From: CAZMYM01 sp964620325
Lineage (GTDB): Bacteria; Bipolaricaulota; Bipolaricaulia; UBA7950; UBA9294
DNA length: 56,499 nucleotides
Assembly: GCA_964620325.1 (NCBI GenBank)
Contig: CAZUIM010000016.1
Span: forward strand, 1 to 56,499
Direction of reading: 5' to 3'
Part shown: in pieces, positions 43,300-51,530 of the stretch
Numbering within the stretch: the stretch's first letter is position 1
How the letters are laid out: each line of letters opens with the position of its first letter
Notes under the pieces: generated by a model
Database searches by the model: none
The model's input: only the letters and a program-made list of their open reading frames with translations
What the model was told of the DNA's origin: nothing
Made by a program: the position numbers and the translations under genes

Positions 43300-44564
43300 G
43301 CTTCGAGCCCGTTCGGGGGACCCGCGACATCCTTCCCGACGACGTCGCCCGCTGGCGCCGGATCGAGGAGACGTTCCGCGACGTCGCCCGCCGCTACAAC
43401 TACCGCGAGATCCGCTTCCCGATCCTCGAACAGACCGAGCTGTTCACCCGAGGGATCGGCGAGACGACCGACGTCGTCGGGAAGGAGATGTATACGTTCC
43501 CCGACCGCAAGGGTCGCAGCCTGACTCTCCGTCCGGAGGGGACGGCGTCGGCCGCCCGCGCGTACTTGAACCACGGGTTCCACATCCGCGACCCGTTCCA
43601 GAAGTGGTTCTATCTCGGGCCGATGTTCCGATACGAGAAGCCGCAGAAGGGACGGTTTCGACAGTTTCATCAATACGGGGTCGAGGCGCTCGGGTCACTC
43701 GATCCGTCCCTCGACGTCGAGGTGATCTCCCTCGCCTGGGCGCTGATGAACGCATTCGGCCTCGGCGGGCTCTGGCTTCGCCTGAATTCGATCGGATGTG
43801 CCGAAGACCGGGCACGCTACCAGGAGGTCCTCCGCGATCACTTCGGCGACTCGATCGAGGAGATGTGTCCCGACTGTCGCCGGCGTCACGCTGAGAACCC
43901 ACTTCGAATCCTCGACTGCAAGGACGAACGCTGCCAACCGCTCATCGAGCAGGCGCCGGGGAGCGCCGATCATCTCTGTCCGGATTGCGCCGACCACTTC
44001 GCCACCGTCCGTCGATACCTCGACGATCTCGAACTTCCCTATCGAATCGACCCGCGCCTCGTTCGGGGTCTCGACTACTACACGAGAACCGTCTTCGAAC
44101 TGATCTCCGACGAGCTCGGTGCGCAGGACAGCCTCCTCGGCGGGGGGCGCTACGACGGACTGATCGAGACGGTCGGCGGACCGCCGACCCCGGCGGTCGG
44201 ATTCGCCGGAGGGACCGATCGGCTGGCGATCGTCCTTGAGAGCCGGGAAGGCGAGGAGGCGGACGCCCTGTCGCTCGACCTGTTCGTCGCGTCTCTCGGG
44301 ACCGACGGGCGTGCCCTCGCCCTCCGGTTGACCGACCGGCTGCGCCGACTCGGTCTCTCGGTCGACGTCGACCATCGCGATCGAGGGCTGCGTAAGCAAT
44401 TGGCCGAAGCGAACCGGCTCGGCGCCCGCCATCTGGTCGTAATCGGCGACGACGAAGTGCGCACGTCGCGCGGGAGGCTGAAAGCGATGGCGTCCGGCGA
44501 GGAGTCCGACGTCGACCTGACGGTCGATGCGCTGAGGGAGGCGGTCAAACGTGCAGGAGGCTGA
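43296..44564 (+). CDS. hisS: Histidyl-tRNA synthetase
   Basis: 422 residues. Class II motifs: FRYEKPQKGRFRQFHQYGVE (motif 2), LVRGLDYYTRTVFE (His-specific) and GFAGGTDRLAIVLE (motif 3). Extra Cys pairs (CPDCRRR, CKDERC, CPDC) in the insertion suggest a zinc site seen in some bacterial HisRS. C-terminal anticodon domain about 330-422. The ATG overlaps ribH TGA, an unusual partner, so both share the rib promoter. Confidence 0.97.
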   Translation: MSFEPVRGTRDILPDDVARWRRIEETFRDVARRYNYREIRFPILEQTELFTRGIGETTDVVGKEMYTFPDRKGRSLTLRPEGTASAARAYLNHGFHIRDPFQKWFYLGPMFRYEKPQKGRFRQFHQYGVEALGSLDPSLDVEVISLAWALMNAFGLGGLWLRLNSIGCAEDRARYQEVLRDHFGDSIEEMCPDCRRRHAENPLRILDCKDERCQPLIEQAPGSADHLCPDCADHFATVRRYLDDLELPYRIDPRLVRGLDYYTRTVFELISDELGAQDSLLGGGRYDGLIETVGGPPTPAVGFAGGTDRLAIVLESREGEEADALSLDLFVASLGTDGRALALRLTDRLRRLGLSVDVDHRDRGLRKQLAEANRLGARHLVVIGDDEVRTSRGRLKAMASGEESDVDLTVDALREAVKRAGG

Positions 44565-44565
44565 G

Positions 44566-45048
44566 ATGGACCTGAAACTCGTCGCGATCGAAAACCCGGA
44601 TGGACTGAATCTGATCCTCGGGCAGTCACACTTCATCAAGACGGTCGAGGACCTTCACGAGACGCTGGTCACGGCGATCCCTGGGATCCAGTTCGGTCTC
44701 GCCTTCTGCGAGGCCTCCGGACCCTGTCTGATCCGCCGCTCCGGGACGAACACCGACCTCGAGACGCTCGCCGTCCGGAACGCCGAGGCGATCGCCGCCG
44801 GCCACTCGTTCCTCGTCTTTCTGAAGGACGCCTTCCCGATCAACGTGCTGAACGCCGTGAAGCGGGTCCCCGAGGTCTGCCGAATCTTCTGTGCCACCGC
44901 CAACCCGGTCCAGGTCGTGATCGCCGAGATCCAGGCCGGCCGTGGGATCCTCGGCGTGATCGATGGCTCGTCCCCAAAGGGCGTCGAGACCGAAGAGGAC
45001 ATCGCCTGCCGGAAGGAGTTCCTCCGCACGATCGGGTACAAGGGGTAG
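44566..45048 (+). CDS. Adenosine-specific kinase (PF04008 family)
   Basis: 160 residues from MDLKLVAIE (AGGAGG before it; hisS ends one base upstream). FGLAFCEASGPCLIRRSGTN, INVLNAVKRVPEVCRIFCATANPVQVV and GRGILGVIDGSSPKGVE are family signatures. The family, found mainly in archaea and deep-branching bacteria, is annotated from a structure of an archaeal homologue; its role in cells is poorly known. Confidence 0.88.
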   Translation: MDLKLVAIENPDGLNLILGQSHFIKTVEDLHETLVTAIPGIQFGLAFCEASGPCLIRRSGTNTDLETLAVRNAEAIAAGHSFLVFLKDAFPINVLNAVKRVPEVCRIFCATANPVQVVIAEIQAGRGILGVIDGSSPKGVETEEDIACRKEFLRTIGYKG

Positions 45049-45068
45049 CCGTTCGGCGGGCTCGCCGC

Positions 45069-45980
45069 TCAGATCACGTCCGTCTTCCCCGGCGTCTTCG
45101 CGAAGAGACGCGCGTCCTCGATCCGTTCGAGCCCGGCCACGTACCGGGTCAACCGTTCGATCCCGATCCCGAACCCGGCGGATGGCGGGATTCCGGCCTC
45201 CGCAACGGCGAGGTAGCCCGCGTATCGACCGGGATCGATCCCGTCGCGCGCGAACCTGTCGAGAATCCGTTCCGGCTCAGACTCGCGTTCTCCCCCGGAG
45301 AGCGCCTCCCCGTACCCCTCCGGGTAGACGAGGTCCATGTCGAGGAGGATCTCCGGACGCTCTCTGTCCTCCCGATCGTAGAATTCGCGAACGCGGCCCG
45401 GGAAGTCGACGACCCACGTCGGCCCGTCGACCCCGCCCGACAGCGCGTCGTCGAACGGCTCCCCGTAACGGCGCGCGGCCTCGTCGTAGGTGACCCGCCG
45501 AAACGGCACGGCGGGGATCTCGAGGTGACGACCCAATCGCCTGAGATCATCGGAACATCGGTCGGCCACGCTCGTCAAGATCGAAACGAGGAGTCGCTCG
45601 CCGAGCGACATAGTCTCGTCTCGCCGAGCGTCGCGCGCTTCGAGATCCAGTTGGACGAACTCCGCCAGGTACCGCCCGTGACCGGCCCGCTCGGCCGGCT
45701 CCATCCGAACGTTCGGCGAGAAGCAGAAGATCCGCGGCAGCGTGCGAAGCGCGATCTGCTTGTGAAGGATCATGCTCTTGGTCAGTTGAAATGGTACTCC
45801 GTAGTAATCGATCGCGCCTCCGTAGGTCTCGTGATGAAGCGGGTCCGTCACCGGCGAGAGAACGACCGGCAGGATCTCGACGAAATCCTCCTCTCGCAGG
45901 AACTGCCCGGCGGCGCGGACGACCTCACTCTTGATTCGCAGAACGGCGGCCTTCTCGGCATCACAAGCCACGACTCTCAT
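45069..45980 (-). CDS. Archaeal-type asparagine synthetase A (AsnRS-like, lacks anticodon domain)
   Basis: 303 residues. It resembles the catalytic core of class II Asp/AsnRS without the N-terminal anticodon-binding OB fold: LSPVTDPLHHE, LTKSMILHKQIAL, FCFSPNVRME, YLAEFVQLDLEA (motif 2), GYGEALSGGERE and SAGFGIGIERLTRYV (motif 3). This is the pattern of the Pyrococcus asparagine synthetase related to AsnRS, which makes Asn from Asp and ammonia using ATP. A tRNA-charging role is unlikely without the anticodon domain. GGAGGT precedes the ATG. A long leader lies upstream. Glutamine synthetase is 6 kb away. Confidence 0.85.
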   Translation of the reverse strand: MRVVACDAEKAAVLRIKSEVVRAAGQFLREEDFVEILPVVLSPVTDPLHHETYGGAIDYYGVPFQLTKSMILHKQIALRTLPRIFCFSPNVRMEPAERAGHGRYLAEFVQLDLEARDARRDETMSLGERLLVSILTSVADRCSDDLRRLGRHLEIPAVPFRRVTYDEAARRYGEPFDDALSGGVDGPTWVVDFPGRVREFYDREDRERPEILLDMDLVYPEGYGEALSGGERESEPERILDRFARDGIDPGRYAGYLAVAEAGIPPSAGFGIGIERLTRYVAGLERIEDARLFAKTPGKTDVI

Positions 45981-46085
45981 GGGACCTCCAATCAGGATCG
46001 TTCAACCAGGATTCCTGTCGTCTTGGAACGACGTGTCTGTGGGCACCTCGACCGCACCACGGAGACCGGTCGGTCGAAGCTCTCT

Positions 46086-46193
46086 CTAGCGATGCGCCCC
46101 GCGCGGGGCGTCCTGATTGGAGCGGAAGAGGAGGATTCGAGGGCCGTGCGTGAAGCGCCTCGACGTCATTGCGGTCGCGAATCGGCTTCGCAT
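46086..46193 (-). CDS. Candidate 35-codon leader ORF before the asparagine synthetase
   Basis: From ATG 46193 (AGAGGTGG nine bases upstream) to TAG. It ends RSNQDAPRGAHR; Asn-Gln-Asp codons directly precede a perfect palindrome CGCCCC-GCGC-GGGGCG (46095-46110). Only one Asn codon and no U-tract are present, so attenuation is not established; translational control by ribosome stalling is possible. Confidence 0.35.
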   Translation of the reverse strand: MRSRFATAMTSRRFTHGPRILLFRSNQDAPRGAHR

Positions 46194-46226
46194 CGTTTCA
46201 ACCACCTCTCCCGAGTCGGATCCTGC

Positions 46227-46255
46227 AGGCTATTCGGACGCCGTGGCCGTGTCAA
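46227..46255 (-). promoter_or_regulatory. Promoter of the asparagine synthetase
   Basis: TTGACA (46250-46255), 17 bp, TAGCCT (46227-46232) on the minus strand. The leader is about 240 bases, unusually long, and holds the short ORF and the 46095-46110 palindrome. No T-box consensus is recognisable. Confidence 0.65.
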
Positions 46256-46354
46256 CCCCACGTGCGACCCCGGGAAGACACAGAGGAACAGGCCGACGTT
46301 TCGAGCCTCCTCCGAACCACGGTCTCCTGCCTGGGTCTCCGCTCCCACAAGGTC

Positions 46355-46384
46355 TTGACATCGGGAATCGCCCCCGGGTAGGAT
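46355..46384 (+). promoter_or_regulatory. Promoter of the livGFHM attenuator and operon
   Basis: TTGACA (46355-46360), 18 bp, TAGGAT (46379-46384). Transcription should begin near 46391, 13 bases before the leader-peptide ATG, with AAAGGGAT between. Confidence 0.75.
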
Positions 46385-46403
46385 GGCGACTGAAAGGGAT
46401 CTC

Positions 46404-46475
46404 ATGGAATCTGCCAACTTCGAGATGACACGACAGACAGAGACGACCGGCCAGATTCCGTTCATCGTTACGTAG
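46404..46475 (+). CDS. Leader peptide of the livGFHM attenuator
   Basis: A 23-codon ORF with AAAGGGAT upstream, ending QIPFIVT-stop: three of the last six sense codons are Ile/Val (ATT, ATC, GTT). A hairpin (46476-46511) starts at the next base and an intrinsic terminator follows. Ribosome stalling on the Ile/Val codons would decide whether the transporter is transcribed. It is less rich in branched-chain codons than the livK leader. Confidence 0.6.
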   Translation: MESANFEMTRQTETTGQIPFIVT

Positions 46476-46511
46476 GTCGACCTCCGCCCTCGCCGAAGGC
46501 GGTGAGTCGAC
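46476..46511 (+). promoter_or_regulatory. Pause/antiterminator hairpin of the livGFHM leader
   Basis: GTCGAC (46476-46481) pairs with GTCGAC (46506-46511), enclosing CCGCC/GGCGG. It lies exactly between the leader stop codon and the terminator, the place of the regulatory hairpin in amino-acid attenuators. Confidence 0.55.
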
Positions 46512-46514
46512 AAG

Positions 46515-46545
46515 ACCGAAGGCCCGATGGGCTTTCGGTTTTTTT
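46515..46545 (+). terminator. Intrinsic terminator (attenuator) before livG
   Basis: An 11-bp stem ACCGAAGGCCC-GAT-GGGCTTTCGGT (one G-U pair) followed by TTTTTT (46540-46545), 20 bases before the livG start. No plus-strand gene other than the leader peptide precedes it, so it acts as an attenuator. Confidence 0.88.
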
Positions 46546-46565
46546 GTTTTGGGACGGGAGGATGC

Positions 46566-47339
46566 GTGCTCGCTGTCGACAACATCTGTAAGCGGTTCGG
46601 GGGCCTGCGAGCGATCGCCGCCTGTAGTCTTGCCGCCCGCGCGGGAACGATCACCGGGTTGATCGGACCGAACGGCGCGGGCAAGACGACCCTGTTCAAC
46701 GTCATCACCGGATTCCTCAAGCCCGACGCCGGGAACGTCCGGCTCGACGAACAGGACATCACCGCACTGCCGCCGCATCGCGTCTTCCGCCGGGGGGTCT
46801 GCCGGACGTTCCAAATCCCGAGAGACCTCGGCGGGATGACGGTCGCCGAGAACCTCATGCTCGTTCCGCCGGGACAGCTGGGGGAACGGCTCTGGAATCC
46901 GTTTCTTCGACCGGTCGCCGTCCGACGACAGGAGACTCAGTTTCGAGCAAAGGCGCTCGGCGTGTTGGACTTCCTCGAACTCTCTCACCTCGCCGACGAG
47001 CCGGCCCGGAATCTCTCCGGTGGACAGAAGAAGCTGCTCGAACTCGGACGGACGCTGATGACGAATCCGCGCGTCGTTCTGCTCGACGAACCGGGCGCCG
47101 GCGTCAACCGAACGCTCCTCAAGCGATTGGCCGACTCGATTCTGACCCTGCAGAAGGAGCTCGGCCTCACGTTCCTGGTGATCGAGCACGACATGGACTT
47201 CGTGATGCGTCTGTGCACTCCGATCATCGTCATGAGCGAAGGATGCGTCCTGATGGAGGGCGACCCCGCCTCGGTTCAGCGGGATCAACGCGTCCTCGAC
47301 GCCTATCTGGGAGGACAGTATGTCGCAACTGAGAGTTGA
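46566..47339 (+). CDS. livG: Branched-chain amino acid ABC transporter ATPase LivG
   Basis: 257 residues from a GTG at 46566 (GGGAGG just upstream); an in-frame ATG at 46527 lies inside the terminator hairpin. GPNGAGKTTLFNVITG (Walker A), LSGGQKKLLELGRTLM and VVLLDEPGAGVN (Walker B); the GFLKPDAG and CRTFQIPRDLGGMTVAENLM segments are LivG-type. Energises import with LivF. First gene of livG-F-H-M. Confidence 0.95.
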   Translation: MLAVDNICKRFGGLRAIAACSLAARAGTITGLIGPNGAGKTTLFNVITGFLKPDAGNVRLDEQDITALPPHRVFRRGVCRTFQIPRDLGGMTVAENLMLVPPGQLGERLWNPFLRPVAVRRQETQFRAKALGVLDFLELSHLADEPARNLSGGQKKLLELGRTLMTNPRVVLLDEPGAGVNRTLLKRLADSILTLQKELGLTFLVIEHDMDFVMRLCTPIIVMSEGCVLMEGDPASVQRDQRVLDAYLGGQYVATES

Positions 47340-48024
47340 GAACGTCGTCAGCGGGTACGGGGACATGGAGGTCCTTCACGGCGTCGACCTGTCCATCGCC
47401 GCGGGCGAGATCGTCACGATCATCGGACCGAACGGGGCCGGGAAGTCGACCCTCATGAAGACGGTCTTCGGCCTCCTGAAACCGACCGCGGGGCGCGTGA
47501 CGTTCGCCGATCTGGACATCACCGGGATGCCGCCGGACCGAATCGTACGACGCGGCCTCGCCTACGTTCCCCAGGTGAGCAACGTCTTCCCTTCCCTGAC
47601 GATCCGGGAGAACCTCGAGATGGGCGCATTCACCCTGAGCGGAGATCTGCGTTCCCGATTCGAGCGCGTCTATGAGCTGTTCCCCGTCCTCCGCGATCGT
47701 CGGAAGACCTGTGTCGGAAAGATGAGCGGCGGCGAGCGACAGATGGTCGCGATGGGCCGGGCGCTGATGCTCGAGCCGAAGCTTCTGATGCTGGACGAAC
47801 CGTCGGCCGCACTGGCGCCGAATCTGACCGCGTCCATCTTCGACCGGATCTCCGCCATCAACCGAACCGGACTGACGGTCCTGATCGTCGAGCAGAATGC
47901 CAAAGCCTCGCTCGCGCTCTCCGACCGCGGCTACGTGCTGGCCGGCGGCGTGAAGTGCTACGAGGAGACGGGGCCGGCCCTGCTGGCAAACGCTGACGTC
48001 GGACGACTCTACCTGGGCGGCTGA
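47320..48024 (+). CDS. livF: Branched-chain amino acid ABC transporter ATPase LivF
   Basis: 234 residues. GPNGAGKSTLMKTVFGLL, MSGGERQMVAMGRALM, LLMLDEPSAALAP and VEQNAKASLALSDRGYVL are LivF signatures. Overlaps livG by 20 bases with GGAGGA before the ATG. Confidence 0.96.
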   Translation: MSQLRVENVVSGYGDMEVLHGVDLSIAAGEIVTIIGPNGAGKSTLMKTVFGLLKPTAGRVTFADLDITGMPPDRIVRRGLAYVPQVSNVFPSLTIRENLEMGAFTLSGDLRSRFERVYELFPVLRDRRKTCVGKMSGGERQMVAMGRALMLEPKLLMLDEPSAALAPNLTASIFDRISAINRTGLTVLIVEQNAKASLALSDRGYVLAGGVKCYEETGPALLANADVGRLYLGG

Positions 48025-48029
48025 GACCG

Positions 48030-48953
48030 ATGGACATCCTCACACGCATCCCTCAACTGCTCGTCTACGGACTCGTATCGGGGAGCATCCTGTCTCTCGG
48101 AGGAATCGGCGTTTCGCTCACCTACAGCATCCTCGGGTTCTCCAACTTCGCCCACGGAGACACGATGGCTCTCGGCGCCTATCTCGCCCTCGCCCTTCTT
48201 CCCGCGATGGCCGGGCTCGGGATCGGCAGCGCACCGCTCGGCCCGCTCTCTTTCGGATGGGATTTCGTGCTGGCGCTTCTCCTGGCCGCGCTGTTGACCA
48301 GTCTGGCGGTCGTTCTTCTCGATCGGGTTCTGTTCAAGCGCCTGCGAACGGCCCACCGGATCACACTGATGATCGCCACGGTCGGGATCGCGCTCGCCCT
48401 CCGCAATGCGCTCCAGTTCGTCTGGGGCCCGCAGCCGCACTACTACACCATGGCGATCCAGCGCGCCGTCCAGATTCCGGCGCTCAACATCCGCGTCAAG
48501 CCCGACCAGCTGTTCATCATCGCGATCGCCATCGCACTCGCCGTCCTTCTCCACCTGTTTCTGCGCTACACCAAGATGGGCAAAGCGATGCGCGCGACGT
48601 CGGACAACGCGCCGCTGGCGCGCGTCAGCGGAATCAACACCGAACGCGTCGTGCTGTGGACGTGGGTGATCGGCGCCTCGCTCGCCGCCGTCGCCGGGAT
48701 CCTGACCGGACTGGAGAACAAGTTCATCACGCCGGAGCTCGGATGGCAGATGCTCCTCTCGATCTTCGCCGCCGTCATCCTCGGCGGGATCGGCAACCCA
48801 TACGGCGCGGTCGTCGGCGGCCTCGTCGTCGGCATCTCCGAAGAGGTCTCCACCGCGTTCATCTCGACCGGCTACAAGCCGGCCGTCGCGTTCGCGATCC
48901 TGATCCTGATGCTCCTCGTCCGCCCGACCGGTCTGCTGGGGAGGAAGTCGTGA
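48030..48953 (+). CDS. livH: Branched-chain amino acid ABC transporter permease LivH
   Basis: 307 residues, eight or so hydrophobic segments. YSILGFSNFAHGDTMALGAY, KAMRATSDNAPLARVSGIN and LGGIGNPYGAVVGGLVVGISEE are LivH signatures. The stop shares a base with the livM start (TGATG). Confidence 0.96.
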   Translation: MDILTRIPQLLVYGLVSGSILSLGGIGVSLTYSILGFSNFAHGDTMALGAYLALALLPAMAGLGIGSAPLGPLSFGWDFVLALLLAALLTSLAVVLLDRVLFKRLRTAHRITLMIATVGIALALRNALQFVWGPQPHYYTMAIQRAVQIPALNIRVKPDQLFIIAIAIALAVLLHLFLRYTKMGKAMRATSDNAPLARVSGINTERVVLWTWVIGASLAAVAGILTGLENKFITPELGWQMLLSIFAAVILGGIGNPYGAVVGGLVVGISEEVSTAFISTGYKPAVAFAILILMLLVRPTGLLGRKS

Positions 48954-50017
48954 TGGAGACCTTCGTCGGAATCGTCAACTACCTCGTCTTCTTCGCCATC
49001 ACCGCGGGAACCTACGGCGTCCTCTCGCTCGGTCTGAATCTCCAATGGGGCTACACCGGCCTGTTCAACATCGGCGTCGCCGGATTCTACGCCGTCGGCG
49101 CGTACACGGCCGCACTGATCTCGGGACCGCCGCCCGACGCCTGGGACGGCCGCTTGGTCGGCGGATTCGAGCTGCCGTTTCTCGTCGGACTGATCGCGGC
49201 CGCTCTGGTCGCCGGGGCGGTCGCACTGCTCATCGGTCTGCCGACGCTTCGCCTCAGGGCGGACTACCTCGCCATCGCCACCATCGGGATCGCCGAGACG
49301 ATTCGTCTGGTGCTAAAGAATGAGTCCTGGCTCACAAACGGCGTCTGGGGCCTGCAGCAGATCCCTTCCCCGCTGTACGAACCGATCCACCGCGGCGCAC
49401 AGGCGTTCGTGGCGGCGCATCCCGGACTGCCGGAGTGGCTCGAACGGCTGATCTCCAAGGCGTACAACGGGTTCTACCTGGCGTTGGTGATCGCCGTCCT
49501 TCTGGTGTTGTACCTGGCGATGAACCGTCTGGCCCGGTCCCCGTGGGGCCGGGTTCTCAGGGCGATCCGCGAGGACGAAGACGTCGCCGCGATGTCGGGG
49601 AAGAACGTCTTCGCCTACAGGCTCCAGGCCCTCGTGCTCGGCGCGATGATCATGGGGATCGGCGGCGCGCTGTACGCGCACTACGCCCGATTCATCTCCC
49701 CGAACAGCTTCGAACCGCTCTACGGCACATTCATCGTCTGGGTGATGCTGATCCTCGGCGGGACGGGGAACAACAAGGGCGCGATCGTCGGCGCGTTCAC
49801 CGTGTGGGGCATCTGGGCGGCGACGGACTTCGTCACGAACCAACTCCCTTTCAGCGCCACGCAGGTCGCGGCGCTGCGCATCATCGTCATCGGACTCCTC
49901 CTCGAGGTGATCATCCTCGTCCGGCCGCAGGGACTCCTCCCCGAGGCCGGAAGACGACGCGCCCTTTCTCCCCCACCGGAGAAGACGGGGGAAGCGAAAT
50001 CGCCTCCCCCGTCCTGA
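48953..50017 (+). CDS. livM: Branched-chain amino acid ABC transporter permease LivM
   Basis: 354 residues. LNLQWGYTGLFNIGVAGFYAVGAY, LPTLRLRADYLAIATIGIAE, RAIREDEDVAAMSGKN and GGTGNNKGAIVGAF are LivM signatures; the C-terminus is Pro/Lys-rich. GAGGAAG precedes the ATG. A GC-rich inverted repeat at 49985-50012 covers its last codons. Confidence 0.96.
   Translation: METFVGIVNYLVFFAITAGTYGVLSLGLNLQWGYTGLFNIGVAGFYAVGAYTAALISGPPPDAWDGRLVGGFELPFLVGLIAAALVAGAVALLIGLPTLRLRADYLAIATIGIAETIRLVLKNESWLTNGVWGLQQIPSPLYEPIHRGAQAFVAAHPGLPEWLERLISKAYNGFYLALVIAVLLVLYLAMNRLARSPWGRVLRAIREDEDVAAMSGKNVFAYRLQALVLGAMIMGIGGALYAHYARFISPNSFEPLYGTFIVWVMLILGGTGNNKGAIVGAFTVWGIWAATDFVTNQLPFSATQVAALRIIVIGLLLEVIILVRPQGLLPEAGRRRALSPPPEKTGEAKSPPPS
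49985..50012. terminator. Possible hairpin between convergent livM and livK
   Basis: ACGGGGG...CCCCCGT with inner GCG/CGC pairs. No U-tract follows on either strand, so it is a weak terminator candidate at best. Confidence 0.25.
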
Positions 50018-50057
50018 AAGGCCTGATGTGCGGCGTGATTCCGTGCGACGCGTCAGC

Positions 50058-51275
50058 CTAACCTGGAGCCTCCATGACGCGCTCGACCTCGCAACCTTCG
50101 ATCCTCCAGATCTCGATTGCCCCTTCGACGTCTCCGTTCTCCTTGAAGTCGACCAACCCGGCGGCCCCCTGGTAGTTGATCTCCCTTCCCGCTTGGAGTA
50201 GACCGATGGCCTTCTCCCACTCGTCGTAATAGACGACCTCGCCGGGCGGATTCGCGACCGCACGAAGGTTGTCGCGAATCGCCGCACCGGACGTCTCGCC
50301 CGCTCGAACCATGGCCAAGGCGATGAGCATCATCGCATCGTAGGCCTTGTCGTAGTAGGGAATCGTGCTCGGCCCGTAGCCGCCGGCATCGTAGTCCGCC
50401 TCGAACTGCGCCGACCTGAATCCGGCTGCGGCGACCGTGCCGTAGGCCCCTTCGATCGGGCCGGGCAGGCCGGCCGACCCGCACGCCGGTCCCGGCGCAA
50501 CGCCCTCGCCCTTCATCCCGTCGGTCATCAGGAACTGCCCCGTGTAGCCGGCCTCCGCCGCTTCGACGATCTGCTTGTTCCCGTCGATCGGGTAGCAGGC
50601 CAAGACGATCGCCTGCGGATCGCCGCGTAAGAGCCGATCGACCTCGCCGCGATACGAGGGCTTGTTCTCCTCGTACGGAACGCTTGCAGAGACGCTCCCT
50701 CCCAGCGATTCGAACGTCTCCCGGACCATGTCCGCGAGACCCTTTCCGTAATCGTTGTTGACATAGATGATGGCGATGTCGGTGTAATTCAACAGCCTCG
50801 CCAGCCGGCCCAAGACGACGCCCTGCACGGCATCGGAGACGACCGTCCGGAAGACGAAGTCGTCGTCCTCCAGTGCCGGAATCGAGGGCGCCGTAGACGC
50901 AGGCGAGATCAGAACCACCTCCGCCGGAACGGTCACGCTCGACACCGCGAGGGTTACCCCGCTCGAGAGTGCCCCGACGATCGCGGTCACCCCGTCGATT
51001 TCGACCAGCCGGCTCGCGGCGTCCCGCCCGACGTCGGGCGAGGTTGCCGTGTCTCTCAGGAGCAGCTCGATCTGCCGACCGAGGACGCCGCCGGACGCGT
51101 TGATCGTGTCCGCCGCCATCTGCGCGCCGTCGGCGATCGACGGGCCGTACGGGCCGAGCGCGCCGGTCAGCGCCATCAGCGCACCGATCTTGATCGGATC
51201 CTCTTCGGCGACCGCGACCATCCCGACCGTCAGGCCGAGGCAGACCAACAACACCATCGTCATTCTCTTACCCAT
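50058..51275 (-). CDS. livK: Branched-chain amino acid ABC transporter substrate-binding protein LivK
   Basis: 405 residues from ATG 51275 (AAGGAGG at proper spacing). Signal peptide about 1-24 (cleavage near AVA|EED). Periplasmic-binding type I fold: IKIGALMALTGALGPYGPSIADGAQMA, INASGGVLGRQIELLLRDTATSP, IVGALSSGVTLAVSSVTVPAEV and IIYVNNDYGKG. It is convergent to livGFHM, with its own promoter and attenuator, so binding protein and permease are controlled in parallel. Confidence 0.95.
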   Translation of the reverse strand: MGKRMTMVLLVCLGLTVGMVAVAEEDPIKIGALMALTGALGPYGPSIADGAQMAADTINASGGVLGRQIELLLRDTATSPDVGRDAASRLVEIDGVTAIVGALSSGVTLAVSSVTVPAEVVLISPASTAPSIPALEDDDFVFRTVVSDAVQGVVLGRLARLLNYTDIAIIYVNNDYGKGLADMVRETFESLGGSVSASVPYEENKPSYRGEVDRLLRGDPQAIVLACYPIDGNKQIVEAAEAGYTGQFLMTDGMKGEGVAPGPACGSAGLPGPIEGAYGTVAAAGFRSAQFEADYDAGGYGPSTIPYYDKAYDAMMLIALAMVRAGETSGAAIRDNLRAVANPPGEVVYYDEWEKAIGLLQAGREINYQGAAGLVDFKENGDVEGAIEIWRIEGCEVERVMEAPG

Positions 51276-51365
51276 CAAAACCTCCTTACGAATTCGCCTT
51301 TACCGGTTCCAGCTTTCACTCGTCGCTGCTTGATCACCTCCCCGAACCGAGCGGCGAAGCAGGAG

Positions 51366-51400
51366 GGAAAAAGAAAAAGACCGCAGGCACTTGCCTGCAG
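51366..51400 (-). terminator. Intrinsic terminator (attenuator) before livK
   Basis: On the minus strand an 8-bp stem CTGCAGGC-AAGT-GCCTGCGG (51381-51400) followed by TCTTTTTCTTTTT (51366-51380). It lies about 90 bases upstream of livK on the livK transcript and downstream of the leader peptide only. Confidence 0.85.
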
Positions 51401-51407
51401 TCCCCTT

Positions 51408-51452
51408 GCTCTGCGCCGCCGGTGTGCTTCTCGCGCTACCCGGGGGCAGAGC
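51408..51452 (-). promoter_or_regulatory. Regulatory hairpin of the livK leader
   Basis: GCTCTGC (minus strand, 51446-51452) pairs with GCAGAGC (51408-51414). The 5' arm begins at the last base of the leader stop codon, so a ribosome stalled on the Val/Val/Ile codons would mask it. A second option pairs GCAGTC in the leader codons (51485-51490) with GACTGC (51397-51402), the 5' arm of the terminator. Confidence 0.6.
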
Positions 51453-51520
51453 TAGCCAATAACGACGAGGGAGAGAACGAGGACGACTGCCTGGTCCGCG
51501 TGCACTTCCCTCGTACGCAT
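51452..51520 (-). CDS. Branched-chain leader peptide of the livK attenuator
   Basis: A 22-codon ORF starting three to four bases from the predicted transcription start and ending AVVLVLSLVVIG-stop. Nine of the last twelve residues are Val, Leu or Ile, as in enterobacterial ilv and leu leader peptides. A hairpin and an intrinsic terminator follow before livK. When charged branched-chain tRNAs are scarce, stalling here should favour readthrough into livK. Confidence 0.85.
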   Translation of the reverse strand: MRTREVHADQAVVLVLSLVVIG

Positions 51521-51530
51521 GGTTGTGCCC

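Noticed and set aside
45981..46226. T-box riboswitch upstream of the asparagine synthetase
   Set aside because: I find no AGGGTGGNACCGCG-like T-box or stem I landmarks, and no terminator.
46117..46428. 103-codon plus-strand ORF before livG
   Set aside because: No motif or ribosome-binding site; it crosses the liv promoter and overlaps the leader peptide in another frame.
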